Source: Mytilus trossulus
Taxonomy: Eukaryota > Mollusca > Bivalvia > Mytilida > Mytilidae
Assembly: GCF_036588685.1 (NCBI RefSeq)
Contig: NC_086378.1
Coordinates: 73,735,127-73,799,126 of the forward strand
Direction of reading: 5' to 3'
DNA length: 64,000 bases
Each line of letters starts with the position of its first letter. Position 1 is the stretch's first letter. Positions 23,713-37,600 of the stretch are shown one piece after another. A program made the translations under genes and the position numbers. The notes beneath the pieces were generated by a model. The model had not been told where the DNA came from and did not search any database. It worked only from the letters and a program-made list of their open reading frames with translations.

Positions 23713-25089
23713 AGCAGCCATTACTGCTTGAATTGCAACATTTAATTCAGAGAGCAATGGGACTATGAATAAGTGGTTTTATTTCTATTATAATAATGCA
23801 TTTGCTTTATGTTATTATACTAGTTTTAATTCTTATTTTAAAAGGTATCACATCAAAAAAATAACTTCCGATATCAGTCCGTATCTAAGCGAAGTAAGTA
23901 ACAACATGAAAAGTGTTCAAATTGATCTATTGTAGTTTTGATTATAACCTGCATGTGAAGAAAAGTGCAGGTCTGTATAAGAAAGTTGAAAAATAGATAT
24001 TATATTTTATACATTCACGCAATATTTCGATAGCTTTACAAATTTGTATTCGTCAATCTGGATTGTGGATGTATCAGCTACACACTCTTATAAACCTGAT
24101 GGACCGAGTGAGAGAGACGAAAAACAGTTTTATAAAGAACCAAAAGAATAAATAACTTTTTACAATTTAACGAACACAATTATATGTTTTGATTAAATCT
24201 AAATGTGTAATAAGCTGCAAAAACATATGTTAAGGACATGTACAATTAGCTGCAAACATGTCTTTGCAGCATTCGATTTAACCTGGATGGCTGAAGGCAA
24301 CTGACGAGACAAATTTGAATAGCGAAATATTTCTTGAATATGTAAAATGACTCTTTTTATACTGTGACACTTATTATTGTGTTTAAGTTACACTCTCTTT
24401 TTTTTTTTAGAAATTCCTTAATCAGTTAATAAGAGATATGAAAACATAAAAAGTCCTATCAGCTATAGATTGCATATGCAGAATTAAATAAAAATACCAA
24501 ACTTTACACAGAAATCTTGACTCATACTGGAAACAGTTTTTATAAGGAATGTATATTTGTATCACTTCCTAAGTAAACGCCTTTAATAATTTCCTCATAA
24601 TAATTATTCATTATACATTATTATATGTCTAAATTGAAAACTACGTTCAAACCTATGATTGCGTTGGATAAAAACCGCAATTTTTATACGTGTGCATGTA
24701 AAACAAATTTCGTTGTAGAAGGGTCTAAATACAGCACAAACAACATTTTCCAAAGGACCAAACCGGTGAAAAAGTATATTTAAACAAAACATATATATAT
24801 ATATATATAAATTTTCATGTTAACATAACGATAATAATGGTATCAGAAGTCTTCCATAAATCCATATTTGTGTTGCATAAAATAATGTGCATCAGATTAA
24901 AATCGATTTAGAAACCAATGCAATATGATATATTTTCTTGAACTTAGCATAATATAAAAGAGGCAGGATATACCAAGAGGCCATTCACAAACTCATTTAT
25001 AAAAGATCACATGACAACACCAAGGCAGAGACGACACAAAACAAACCAATCCACAAAACACTACATAGAACACTATAACTGGGGATTAT
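23713..25089. other. Gene-free AT-rich stretch
   Basis: No convincing gene. A short TA microsatellite lies near 24790-24808. The block AGGATATACCAAGAGGCCAT near 24966 resembles another common mussel-repeat start. Nothing else is supportable. Confidence 0.4.
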
Positions 25090-25690
25090 AAACCAATCCA
25101 AAAATGGGGGGGATGGATTTCATGAACCCCGGTAAAGGTAAACGGATCCTGTTCAAGTAGTGGCATCCGCTTTGTTGATAGTGATAAAATTACAATTGGT
25201 GCCTCAGTCGATTGACAAGAGGAATTAACTCAGGTTACGATAGAACACATTCATGCTCATCCGTGATAGTGTCACAGATATCGAATAACGATAAGATAAC
25301 AATACTAAGTGGTAGCGTCCGCAATGTTCGAAGTACTTCAGTTAAACTACTTGAAACTCATTGATTCAATGAGCTTTCTTGGAGGAAGCAATTAGCCCTC
25401 TATCAAGAAAATCATAATAGGAAGTGCAACTTCTGGAATATCGTATCAACTGGGAGATATATACATTCTTCAAATGTAGGCGTTTTTGTAATGTGTATAC
25501 CAATTGAAAGCACCCTACTTGGAAGCTGAAATCCTCTCTTAAGTCGTATTTATTTTGCTATCAATGTCAATTATTAGATCTAGACCAAGGTATGAAGTAG
25601 ACTAAACTTTATAGTTGACTATGCAGTATGGGATTTACTCATTGTTGAAGGCCGTAAGGTCCCCTTTTCTTATTAATTTATGTGAGAGTT
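25090..25690 (-). pseudogene. Antisense Penelope-like scrap with R2 fragment
   Basis: On the minus strand about 25545-25600 reads TSYLGLDLIIDIDSK, alignable to ASYLDLFLNINVDGR of the intact RT. The neighbouring 25100-25540 (for example ATCGTATCAACTGGGAGATA) looks like antisense RT-derived sequence. 25595-25690 is R2-like (GACTATGCAGTATGGGATTT, TTGTTGAAGGCCGTAAGG). All frames are broken. Confidence 0.5.
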
Positions 25691-26984
25691 TGGTTACTTG
25701 TGAACATTGACAACCATACCACACTTTCTTTTTTATATTAACTGTATTGCCTGGTATCGTTCATTTCAAGTTTTATTGGATTGATGTGGTTCGTCACCAA
25801 AATGTAGTGAGAGTACATCATATATATACTAGTAGCATAAAGTGCAGTTAAATCATGCTCGAATCTTTTTATTTTCCACATGAAGCTTAGTTTTTGAATA
25901 AAGGAAAAAGTCGGCAAGACGTAGCGCACATGTGGTTTCCATAGTTATGTCGATTATTATTAAACAACACATCTTCCAAGAGTAACAATTTTGTCAATAA
26001 AAACACACCAAGTAGTTTGATGTCAGTTAAAGAGAACTATTATTTGAATCGATTTTGTTTTGTTTGATAAAGTATGATTTATCTTCTCCTATTTTGTTTT
26101 TATAAAACACCCATGCAACTACGCATCTCCTTTTGCCTAATTAGACTTAATGAACTTTGAAATTTCTCGTTGAGACCAACCCTAGGGTGGATAGTATTGC
26201 TAATAAAATTCATGTTATTAGTTTTGATCGGAGTTTGCAGACATGGCAGTATAACGATATTGGTTGCTAGTTATTTCACTTGTGTAATTTATGTATCCAG
26301 TGCAGTGAAATGTCGTCAACTGTGGTCGAAATCACAAAAGGAAAATCCAACAAACTTAGGGTTGTACTGGATTTCCTCTTTCGTAAATGTCGTGGGCGTA
26401 TCCAGAAGGAGTTTTCACGTCTTCTTTTTGTGTCAAGCTCATTGGCTTTATTATTTTTTGTCATTCAGGCATGTAGAAGTACCTGGGCAGCTGAACAAAG
26501 TTATGTTGATCTTTTTTCGTAACGGTTGATGTCTGCTAGTTGAAACACCACTATGTCAGCTAATGCGTTGTCTTTCATCATACTTTTCACTCGAGTTTAA
26601 CTGTGTTCGGCCTCTGTTTATCTGTACTTTGCTCTCTTACTCTGTTGTATACAGCAGCAAGACAAGGCGGGCGACACTTTCTTATTTGTGTTATGACATC
26701 ACCACTCTTTGGTTTTGACCATTAACAGTTGTTTATTCCGTTTCACTGTTGCAGAGTGCAATCCACTTATTGTTGTTTCAGTTTCATTGCCTTTCTTAAT
26801 GCGGATTATATAACATGTTATTGGGAAATGTATCAAGGAGACAACATATGTGTCGTGTTGATTGGACAAGCGCTTATCTACATTGTGGGTGTTTCAAGAA
26901 AGATTATGTGTTTATTTCTAACTTGTATTAACTATCTTGCAGCCTTAGTCGATCTGGAAAGTGTTCATGTCATTTTTTTCTCGT
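25691..26984. other. Gene-free stretch
   Basis: Several short overlapping frames (for example 26170-26529 and 26729-27067) begin here but are rich in hydrophobic and Cys codons without a recognisable domain. The second runs into a repeat. I assign no gene. Confidence 0.4.
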
Positions 26985-27240
26985 GCATTACTATAAGACG
27001 TGTCACGGTACTTATCTATCCCAAATTCATGTTTTTGGTTTTGATGTTATATTTGTTATTCTCATAGGATTTTGTCTAATGCTTAGTCCTTTTCTGTGTG
27101 TGTTACATTTTAATGTTGTGTCGTTGTCTTATATTTAATGCGTTTCCCTCAGTTTTAGTTTGTTACTCCGATTTTTTTGTTTTTTGTCCATGGATTTATG
27201 AGTTTTGAACAGCGGTAAACTACTGTTGCCTTTATTTATA
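26985..27240 (+). repeat. Dispersed repeat family R1, second forward copy
   Basis: TATAAGACGTGTCACGGTAC, TGTCCATGGATTTATGAG and GAACAGCGGTAAACTACTG in the same order as at 23455-23710. Confidence 0.65.
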
Positions 27241-27854
27241 GCTCATTGTCTTTATTATTCTCTCCAATTTATAGATTTAGGGTAATCATATTTCCGTCCT
27301 TCGGTAGGTATTGTTAAAAATATACAGATCACTAGAAATAAGGTGTGCAGCCAGCTTATATTTGAATAAGGAACTAGCACAAGTAATTTTAGCCACTGAG
27401 ATGCACGGGTTTATAAATTCAACATTTTAGACTTTTGTTGGCAAATATTAAATGTTTTTAAACAAAATTCTACATAACATCATTGCCAATGCAAACCGGT
27501 GTTAAATATCCGAGATGATGGATGCAAGTTTGAACTGGTTTGAAGGGGACTTGCATCAGAAATTTACGGATGTTGTCAAGGGAATGTTTCCAAATTGGCA
27601 GTTGATAGAGCTTGTTGCGGATGTCATGAACGTCCAACGGCTTCTTTATAAATAACAGGAACATCTTGTAGAGTAGATGATTCGTAACGAGTACTAATGA
27701 AGATGAAAGGACACTGTCCAATATTCTAGGATCATTTATTCTTTTGAAACTCGCCTTTTTTTACACTTTCCAGTATAAACTTTTCAATTTGCAAATCTGA
27801 AAAAAGCATGTCTCATACGTAAACAATAAAACTAAAAAACGAAATGGGTAAAAA
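27241..27854. other. Gene-free stretch with an 83-codon orphan frame
   Basis: A minus-strand frame at 27470-27721 has a plausible amino-acid mix (for example IWKHSLDNIRKFLMQVPF) but no domain that I can name and no splice-joined partner. It may be a relic of a mobile-element protein. Confidence 0.35.
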
Positions 27855-28200
27855 GAAAAGAAAAGATGGATGTGTCAAAGAGACAACAACCCGACAAAAG
27901 AGCAAAATCTGCCGAAGGTCACCAATGGGTCTTCAACACAGCGAGAAAATCCCGGCCGCACTGAAAGGTGGGCTGGAGTTTGCCCCTAATAAAAATGTGC
28001 ACTGATCAGTGAAAATGGACGTCATGCTAAACTCCAAAACATATAAACTAAAATTAAAAATCACTATAGGGCCATAATCACCAGATTTGGGACATTCGCA
28101 AAAAAGACGGCCGGTTTAACATGTCACCATTGCCATATACCTCTGGCCAAAGTAGAATCAAACAAAAACACACCAAAACTCAGTTCAAGTTCCTTGTCCG
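27855..28200 (+). repeat. Dispersed repeat family R3, copy 2
   Basis: AAAGAGACAACAACCCGACA, CCGAAGGTCACCAATGGGTC, CAACACAGCGAGAAAATCCC and GGGACATTCGCAAAAA. Same block order as at 58150-58560 and, shorter, 7015-7160. Confidence 0.65.
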
Positions 28201-29699
28201 ATGTCAGAATAGGTAAAATAAAGAAACTTAGCAAAATAACAAAGATCAGTAAATTGACAGATTCCTAGGACAACTAGCAGTTACTGACATGCCAGCTCCA
28301 ATTTAACTGGTTGCAAGTTCGTCTTCATCAAAAATAAAGGACAATCACTCCCGTTAGGAGTATCATTCCATCATAAAAAAAAATATATGAAAACATAACC
28401 CAGCAACTGGTTTTAGAAAGAAACGAGTTTATTTCCGATGATTACACCCGGAGTGAATCAATATTGATACAAGATTATGCCATCTTTAATGACCTGACAA
28501 CAGTATCTTAACTATATTCCTTCTGGAAAAGTTCATTAAAAGGTTTTGTTAGCGTTTGATGCGGATTCCAACTTTTTTTGTGATTTGTAAAGAATGTGAA
28601 ATGATGTGAAATACATGAACGTATAAGATGTCTGCATGATGGTTTACATTTTTGGATGATGTCGTCTGATGATAAAATTGAGTGCACATTTAGACTAGTA
28701 TGTGATATCTAAACCCCTGGTGTGATGATTTTCAGTATAAGCAGAGATTTCGTTGGTTTTAAAATCAATTTTGTTGTTACATTTACGAGCAAATCGAACA
28801 AATTAGAAATATAAACACAATACGGTGGTGACAGGGACATGTCACCCTAAAAAAATGGAAAATTAACAATAGGAATTGAAAAATCTTTTCTTTTATCATA
28901 CATAATGGTATTAAACTAAAGTTCATTCATACCAGCTCGCTTGGTTAAATGCAGACACAGATGTCTCACTCGTCTAATAATTCATTCAATGGACCATGGC
29001 TTAAGGTGAAGGTCAAAATAAATTCCTTGGGAATGAAGGAATATCAAAGTTTATCCAACTGGATACCAAACAGCATTGACTTAGAAATTTTCCATAAACT
29101 TACCTTGCAATAAATTTACATGTCAACTACGGAAGTGTTATAGGGGTATAAAATCAGGATTATCAACCATTTTCTACAAAGGGAAATGCCTGTACCATCT
29201 TAGGAAAAAAACACTTGTTCGTATCTTTGAAGAGTTTATATGCTGTAATTGAGCTTTTGAATTTTCCATTGGTATAAGTACTTTCCTTTTTTGAATTTGC
29301 CTTGAAGTTGGGTATTTTCATTCTTTATTTTTTAGTCGATAGACCACGACTAAGGGTCATGGCAAAATAATCTCCACATGAGATGTGCTGAAGTTAATAC
29401 AATCGCATACCATATATAACAAAATTTCTACACATCTGTTTTTTACTCTCGACAAAACTACCACATACTTTTGAATCATGGTTCTATTCAACAATCAGAA
29501 AAACTAAAAACTTCAATTTCTTAAACCTAGCTACCGTTAATATGACATAACAGTCAAACTTTATTGTTGATACAAGATAATTTGATAGCCAAGTTAATCT
29601 CAAGAAGGGTCAAACATGTAAACTCCAGAAGGATCAATCTTGTTAAGAAAAGTCAAGTAACTAAAGTACAATCCAAGAAAAATGAATATTATAAAGCAT
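28201..29699. other. No feature recognised
   Basis: AT-rich non-coding sequence. No gene, tandem array or inverted repeat that I can support. Confidence 0.4.
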
Positions 29700-29840
29700 G
29701 ATAAATACTCATCATAGATACCAGGATTAAATTTTGTATTAATGCCAGATGCACATTTCGTCTACAAAAGACTCATCAGTGACGCTTGAAACCAAAAAAA
29801 GTTTAAAAGGCCAAATAAAGTACAACATTGAAGATGATGA
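29700..29840 (-). repeat. R4 SINE-like repeat, reverse copy
   Basis: AAAAGACTCATCAGTGACGC is the reverse complement of the CACTGATGAGTCT core at 18830. The preceding GCACATTTCGTCTAC matches its GAAACGCGC side with decay. Confidence 0.6.
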
Positions 29841-30600
29841 ACAAAATTCAGGTGGATAGGGGAATGGGGGTGTTTGTGTGCTTCGTAACTTGATTGTACA
29901 GCAGCAAGAATCATTTTTTTGTACTGTGTTTAACTAGCAACTTTGACAATTCATCATTTAACTTGTAACAACTATAGAATAATTTAAAACAATAGCAAAT
30001 GAAGATAAATCATGAATTGATGAAAAGAGGGTAAAATATAAACAAAGCCTGAAATCTCAATGTAGCTGCTAATGAAGAAGTTGAATCAAATCAACTACCA
30101 GAGGCATGTTTTGTCCAACATGTCCTTCTGTGTATTTATACTGACTTATCCTTCAAAAATGTTCATCAAATGTCATTTTATCTTTTAATAAAAATGTCAT
30201 AAACATTGTCCATGCAAATAAAAATTGAACAATACATGTAGTTGTCAACTTTTAAGTTGGTTGTTCTCTTATGGGGAAGTGGTCTCATTGTCAATCATAA
30301 ATCTTATTTTTTTATATACCAGACTAGCAAAACAAGGGATAAATTTCAAACAGGAATGAATGATGTAATTTTGGACCTGATTCAAACCTTAAAAAAGTTT
30401 ATAAATGATCATGTCCAGTCTCTTCGATCATACCAACATGACTAAATAATTGAGAAATTTCACAGATTTACAAACACAAACCATAGAGTTTATAATTTGT
30501 AAAGAATATAAATAAGACCAGCTAGCTTCCAACAAGTTGTACTGAAGTGGGTTTTACACAAAAGAAAACTAAAAGTAATGGATATGGCAACTATCAAGTA
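29841..30600. other. No feature recognised
   Basis: AT-rich sequence between the R4 copy and the pyrimidine-rich tract; no gene. Confidence 0.4.
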
Positions 30601-31676
30601 AGACAAAAAGAAATTTCACTTTTATATCTTTATTTCAAATACTTCTTTTACATTTTTTTCTTTCTTTCTTTTTTTCTCCCTTTTTTAAAATCAATTTCTT
30701 TTATTCCTACTTTTTTTAAATTAAAATCACCAATCTTTTCTTTTCTTTTTTTTTAATTTGTCCCACCCTAATTTTTTCTCCCTTTTTCTTTCACCATTCA
30801 GATACTTTTTCTCTGCTTTTCATTTATATCTCATTCTATTTTGATTCTTTTTTTAACTTTTTTTTTATTCTTTTCTATTTTTCTCTTTTACTTTTTTTAA
30901 CCCTCCCTCCTGGTTTTCTCCTAGTCTAAATCCTTTCCAAAAGCAAGGCATAACATTTCTAAAATTGGAAATTATTGCACATTAAAAACAATTACAAAGT
31001 GGATGCCTTGCTGTTGGAAAGCACCAAAACAACAGATGTTTGCATTGCTGGTCAGCTTTGATGGCAGCAAACCTGAAAAAAGAACCTGTCAATCAATGAA
31101 TCAAGACAAGTTACACCTTAATATTTGACCAATCAAATTAAAGCATGATATGTCAATCAATTGAAGAATGTCAGTTCCTTGGCTACAAGTTTCTAAATTA
31201 AGTTCCCATATTAAATTGGTTCCTACATTGTCCTAAGTATCATGGACTAACCCAACTACAATTATTAATCAAAATTACTTAAAACATATTAATTTGGTAC
31301 AATTGTCTTTTATATTTTATGTTTTTTATAGACCAAGGAAAAGGTTTTTTAAAGGTTTTTTTTTTGTTGTTGTTGTTCATATTTTGAAACTAGTATGGAA
31401 TCTTTTTATAAAATTTTAAAATATTTCTAATTTTTAACCTATTTTCTTTTTTTTTTCTTTGACAGGGATTTATAAATCTGTTTAATTTTAAAATTTTAAA
31501 AGAGTAAAACTTTGCTTTTCTTTTTAAAACAGTTAGCCTTTTTCTAATGTTAAAGAGCTGTACAACAGTTTTTAATATTATAAAATGATATTTATACGAA
31601 AAATGATAAATAAATTTGGCATCTTCTGGACTGGTAAAATGACCACAATTTTTTGGTTGCCGTAAAATATGGTTCT
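30601..31676 (-). other. PABPN1 3' UTR and downstream, A-rich in the sense strand
   Basis: Downstream of the PABPN1 stop. In the gene's sense (minus) orientation it contains A-rich runs at about 31357-31375 and 31442-31462, and a ~270-base A/G-rich tract at 30630-30905. Candidate AATAAA signals in that orientation lie at 30864-30869, 30700-30705 and 30629-30634, so the transcript end cannot be fixed. An A-rich 3' UTR matters because PABPN1 binds poly(A) and A-rich RNA. Confidence 0.45.
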
Positions 31677-34600
31677 TCAATATGGGGAGTAGTATGTTGC
31701 CCTTCTGAAGCGACTGAAAAGATAAAAACATAAAAGATTAATACACATAACACAAGCTCAAAATCCTATATGAATCAAATTAAAATCATTTCAGAAATTC
31801 TAAACTACTCAAGTTAAATTAATTTAACAAATTTCAAATATTCATCGAGTTTACAAACCAAAAAGTCAATGCTGTATACTTTTCCAATCTAAGTTTGTGT
31901 ATTTTTTATAACATAGATTCCTTTTCAATTTTTGAACACACAGTGAAATCTTCATATGTTCAATACTAAGATAAGATTGTAAACCAAGATCTGTTCCAAG
32001 TCTATTTTTTGTATTCCCCTGTCTACTTCAATTATCCTTAAAACAACAAGATTTCAAGAAAACTGTCAACATAGTTTCTCTCACACATTTATACCCTTTT
32101 AAGAACCACATACATAATCTCTGTTTGATTCAAGTTGAAGGCAGGTATGCCATTACATCTTTTAGTGTTAACACATCACTCATTCCTATACAATTACATG
32201 TGATGTCCTGCTTCACATACATCCATTCTAAAACTATCAGATACTAGAGATAAAGTATCTCTCAGAACAGGAATGCACACACATGTAACAAATCACAATT
32301 TTCAAGTGGCCGACTATATACAATATGAAGTAATTCTGTCAAGTAGTATTTGAGAAAATGCGGACAAAATTTTTAATTTCTTTCAACCTACGGAAAAATA
32401 AAGTATGTGCAAATTTGAAGCAGTTGCCTGACAAACTAGAAATAGAGTTCACACATTTCAACTTGAGACAGAAATATTTGTCAGAACAAACAGACAAGAT
32501 GAATACAATATGTGGAAAAGATCTGTATCAGTAAGAAGTAATGAAATAATAATCAAATCTGGATTTTTTTTCTGCATTTAAAACTTTGGTTTTCATTTTT
32601 TCAAATTTTCTTTCGACTTTACCTGTAAAGGAGATCAGCTCCTGCAAATCAGAGTCAATATTAAAAGTTTCAAATTCTTAACAAGTTAGACTTAAATATA
32701 CATACACATATAATTTTTCTCTATTGCTTATAAACTTGAAGGGGCTTCCCACAAATGTATAATAGGATAACAACAGAAGAGCCTGCCATTCAGTAAAACA
32801 ACAGAAAATATGAGAAGGTACAGTATTAAAAAAAAAATCAAAATTCAGAGGCAGAATTTGAGGGGAGGCTTCCCATTTATATGATAAAGGAATATAAAAA
32901 GCTTCAGTCCAAACCTTGGCTATCTAGGCTCCCCCTTTTTTCTGGAAATCCTGGATCTTACAAATTCTAACATAGGCAGGACTACAGGAGATTACACTCA
33001 TCAAAAGAAGTCTACAGGTTTCTTACATTTATAGACAAAGAGAGATAACTCCTGTTAATTTAATTCTTTGATTGTAGCTGATTTCAAAAATCTAAATGAA
33101 ATTGGAAAAATAAAATGCTGCAAATTACTTCCATAATAATAACTTTGCTTGTGCAGTAGAGATAAGAAATGATGAAAGAGAAAATAAGATACCTTAATAT
33201 TGGCTGGAAAATTGTGTAATTTATGAAAATAATTAGCTGTGAAATTAAGTGGGTTTTGCAGAACATACTTAAAAATAATTCTTAAAAAAAAAAATACTTG
33301 TACAAGAATGTCTGATGTTGTTTGGAGGGGCATCTGTATAGCTGTATTTGTTTTCAATTGTCATACCTGAATCTGCCTCTTGGTCTTGGTTGATAATATC
33401 CCCCTGGTGAACCTCTATAACCCCCTCCTCTACCACCTCGTGGTCGTCTGTTGGTTGAACTGATACCTGGTCTGTTGGTTCTTTTAGCTGTTACCTATAG
33501 CAAATAAACCACATTATAAACTTGTACAATATACATAGGTAAATTCAGGTTACAGAGGATTGCATTGAGTGTGTAGGTATAGGTAAAGGTAATATCTTTG
33601 GTTAGCTTGCTTGATAGCAATATAAATTTCAAAGGTTCATAAAAATTATTAATTTTGTCCAGAGACAATGATTTGGTTATTCTTCATAAAGGTGTGACTA
33701 TAACCAGACTGATAATGGCTACTTGAAGTACAGGGTATGTTTTATCCACAATTTGCTCTATAAAATTATAAATAATTGTACATTGCACATTTACTTACTT
33801 TTATTTGTCTTCCTCTAAATAAAGAATCATCTAATGCTTGAGCTGTTGTTACTGAATCCTTGTCAGCAAATTCTACATAGGCAAACCTTCAAAATGCAAT
33901 AATAAATAGTTTGAATGAATACCTAGCAAAATCTGTACATGTTAGTATTCAATAAACATGAACTTAGAAAACAGAGTCATCAAATCATCATAGCTAACCA
34001 AGTCATAAAATCATCTAAGTTCATAATTCTTCCCCGACTTGTTATGATCATGAAGATTTAACTTTACCACCCCCCCCCCCCCTTCCCCCTTTAACTTAAT
34101 TTGGAAAAAATAGATTGACCAATAAGGATATAAATATAAAATCAATGTCGATCAAACAAAACTTGCAGCAATTTTGACCCCGCCCACTCCACCCCCAAGC
34201 TATTTAAATTAAGTTTTTTATCCTTCATTGATTTTTTTATTTAGTCCCTAAGACAGATCATTTTAAAGCAGTAACAAGTTATTTTCAATTGTTGACTAAA
34301 CCAACTTAACATGCAAAAAACAATTTTACAAAATATTTCAACTTTCCTGTTCGGACTGTGTATTGGTATGACCATGGAAGTAATATTTAGAAGGAATAAC
34401 AACGACTTCACTTCAAAGGTTTCATCTGCGTTACCGCCCATCTTTCAATAACTTGTTAATTGGTTCAATATCTAGCATGGAAGTTTAGTCTCCGCATGTG
34501 ATCGATCAAATCACTGACACTTATCGGTCATTTTCGTGTTCACGGAGAACTACGAACAGACAAGTTTTTGTCGAATATACTTGCGAAGTAACCCGAATAG

Positions 34601-37600
34601 TCAATCGTTACATTCCGTTGATGTACGCTGCCGAAAAAGTCATTCGTTCAATTTTTATTTTAGTCCAATTTTTCCATATTTTTTGTTAGTTTGATTCTTA
34701 TAGTTAAAACCGACAGCTTTCACATACGAAATTGGAGAACAAAGTTGTGTCATTTCAATTTTAATATTAACAGACAATTAAAAAACCATTTCCGTATAAA
34801 GTTAAGAAGATGATTGTACAAAAATACGTTTGGACCCCCTTTATTATCAATTAAAATATTCACAATTCTTAACGGTTCTATCCTTCAATTTAAGTTCTTG
34901 ATACATAAACTAATTTGTGTAAAAATGAATTTACCGTAAGACAGATAGATTCAAGCCCATTTCGTCGGCTTGTTATATGTTTTGCTGTATAGCTTATTAT
35001 ATTAATACAAGCATTCCACAATAAACACTTTTTAAATATATATTTACGAAAATATTATCCCCGTTTTAGTTGTCCAGTTTCAATAATGCAATCAATGACA
35101 TTTATGACATATACATAAATTTAGAATACTTGAAAGTAAATATTATTTTATTCAATCTCGATAAACTTTGCACATTTCAACAGTAAAAAAATATATGCCT
35201 ACATTTGCCTACATTATTTTGTTAAACATCATGTGAAACCTGATCGATTCATCGGTATTTACCTGTTTAACTCGGGATCCGCTTTTAACCGGAAAATACT
35301 TTTAGAACAGTTTAAAACAAACGGTAAAAAGCAAAAATAAGCTAAATCAAATACAATTTTCCATGTTAAACTGCTGTAGTTTGAACAATTTTCATCCGTT
35401 TTTCAAGTTTTTTACGTCATACGACTTCTTTTGGAAGGTAGATGTTTTATATGATACAGCGCCACCTTCTTATTAATTAACCGCGGATGTCACACAGGTA
35501 CTTTATAATTAACGGACTCGATAAAACCACGTGACTGATAAGAAATTCAAGATGCTAGTTTACAACCGCGGTAACGCAGATAGTAACCAAAGGGGTCTTA
35601 CCGCTGAGACTATAATTGGATAAAATTGTATGACTTTAGTACAGAGCCCAGCATGCTATAAATACATGCTAATTAGTCGTTGTTATTCCTTCTAAATATT
35701 ACTTCCATGGTATGACTTAATATATACAAAATATTTCAACTTTCCTGTTTGGACTGTGTATTGGTATGACTTAACATACCAAATATCTCAACTGTCAATT
35801 TTTACAGAAACATGTTTCATAGCATATTTGAATTAGTATACTGAATACATAGACAATATTTACCCTTTAGGATGTCCTGTGAATTTATCACATAAAATAG
35901 TCACTCTGTTTACTGAACCACATCCATGGAAATGTTGTTCCATTTCTTCTGCAGTGGCACCATAATCTACCTGTAAAAAAAGAGTTGAAAAACTTTATAT
36001 AAAGTGTTTGAACACAACTATATAGTCAAATTTCAAACATCTAAAACTTTTAAGTTGTATCGATATCTGAACACACATCTTTCAAATTTAATTTCTATTC
36101 ATATCTACACATAAAAAGTGACATAATTACAGAAACTGTGCTAAGCTTATTGTATCTACCAAAAAAAGATTGAGTACACATTTTTTTCTTACTAACATGA
36201 TTGCTGTCAACCATTCATCTTTAATTAAGATTTTGGTATTACAACATAAACAAATGACTTTGTAATCAGCTTTGCTGTTCATGTAAATTTATAAAATATT
36301 AGTTGAAAAAATCTCACCTCAACTTAAAAAGTGACATATGCATATATGGTTAATCAGTTATGTATTGAAAGTTTGAAAAGAAAATATATATATAATACCC
36401 AGATGATTTACTTCTCGTGATATTCAGTGTTTTATTTGGCAAGTTTTATGTAAAACCAGTATTTTATTTGGCAAGTTTTATGTAAAAACAGTATTTTATT
36501 TGGCAAGTTTTATGTAAAAACAGTATTTTATTTTATTTTATCTTTTTAATACTTTCAATACATGTAAAAAAAATAAATTTTAGGGAATGATAAATACATT
36601 TGACTTTTAAATCTTATAGGCCATAAATTAAAGGTGTTCGGGCTATAAAAACAAATAGGTTTGCCTACTCAAATTCTTCTATCGTCCTGATTTGAAGAAG
36701 TTTTTTTTTAATCAGATAGGCATGACAGACTTATTAACACCCGATACTTCAATTTCTCTTTTTGAAAAAAAAAAAGGAAAATGCCTACCTACCTACCCAC
36801 TGTCTCAACCTTTGGGTAGGGTTTGGGCAAACCAAAATATTTTTAATTGTGGCCTCATCGATCACTTACTTCATATTTTAATACCCTTTTTCATAATATT
36901 GTTTCTTATCATTATATTGTTTTTCAAAACTTACATGTTGTGTTCTTGATTAATATAAAAACGTCAAGAAAAGTCAACACTCAAACTTTTTACTGTAATT
37001 CAAATCAATTGTAGTCCAGATAGAGACTACATGAACTATACATTGTATGTATATTCCTTAGCTACTTTCTAAACAACTTACATTGCCAACATATATTGAT
37101 CTTGCATCTGCATCTAATTTTTCTTCTACTGTTGGGAAACCAGCTAAAAAATAGTAAATAATTGTGATTTATATATGCAAAGTTAACATAAGAACTGTTG
37201 TTAAATTTGAAATAAATACTAATATAAAACCTGTTGTACATGTTGTATCTGATGGTAAAATATATATGTCTTAGCAAGCTTAAAGGATTATTATCGCTGT
37301 GACTGTGTTGGAAAGATTACACAATTATTGTGGATGTAAATTTCTTCAGGTCAAGATTCAGGTTGTGAAATTACAATGATATGAACAAATGAATGTATTT
37401 ACTGAATATTTAGTTGAGCAAAGAAACAAAACTGTAAAATTTTAGTTCAAAGATGTTTTTCCTGGATTGCCTCAGTGTTCATTCATTAAACACACTTATC
37501 AATGTTGATGTCAGAAATACATGTATGCAGTGTTAAAATGCATGAAAAAGCATCTTACTATTAACATGATTAATGTCAGGTGCACCTTACCAAAGATTTT

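Larger units (their letters stand above)
33887..35863 (-). other. PABPN1 intron 4 with a nested transposon
   Basis: A 1977-bp intron between the two RRM-coding exons. It holds a C homopolymer at about 34069-34082 and the TIR element 34373-35709. No coding content. Confidence 0.7.

Noticed and set aside
26170..26529. 119-codon hydrophobic frame that could be a membrane protein
   Set aside because: Several overlapping frames on both strands, no homology that I recognise, no splice context.
27470..27721. 83-codon minus-strand frame with a protein-like composition
   Set aside because: No domain, no partner exons; it could be a mobile-element relic, so it was not called a gene.
31390..31731. 113-codon minus-strand frame downstream of PABPN1
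   Set aside because: It overlaps the true terminal coding exon in another frame and is Lys/Phe-rich because of AT-rich sequence.
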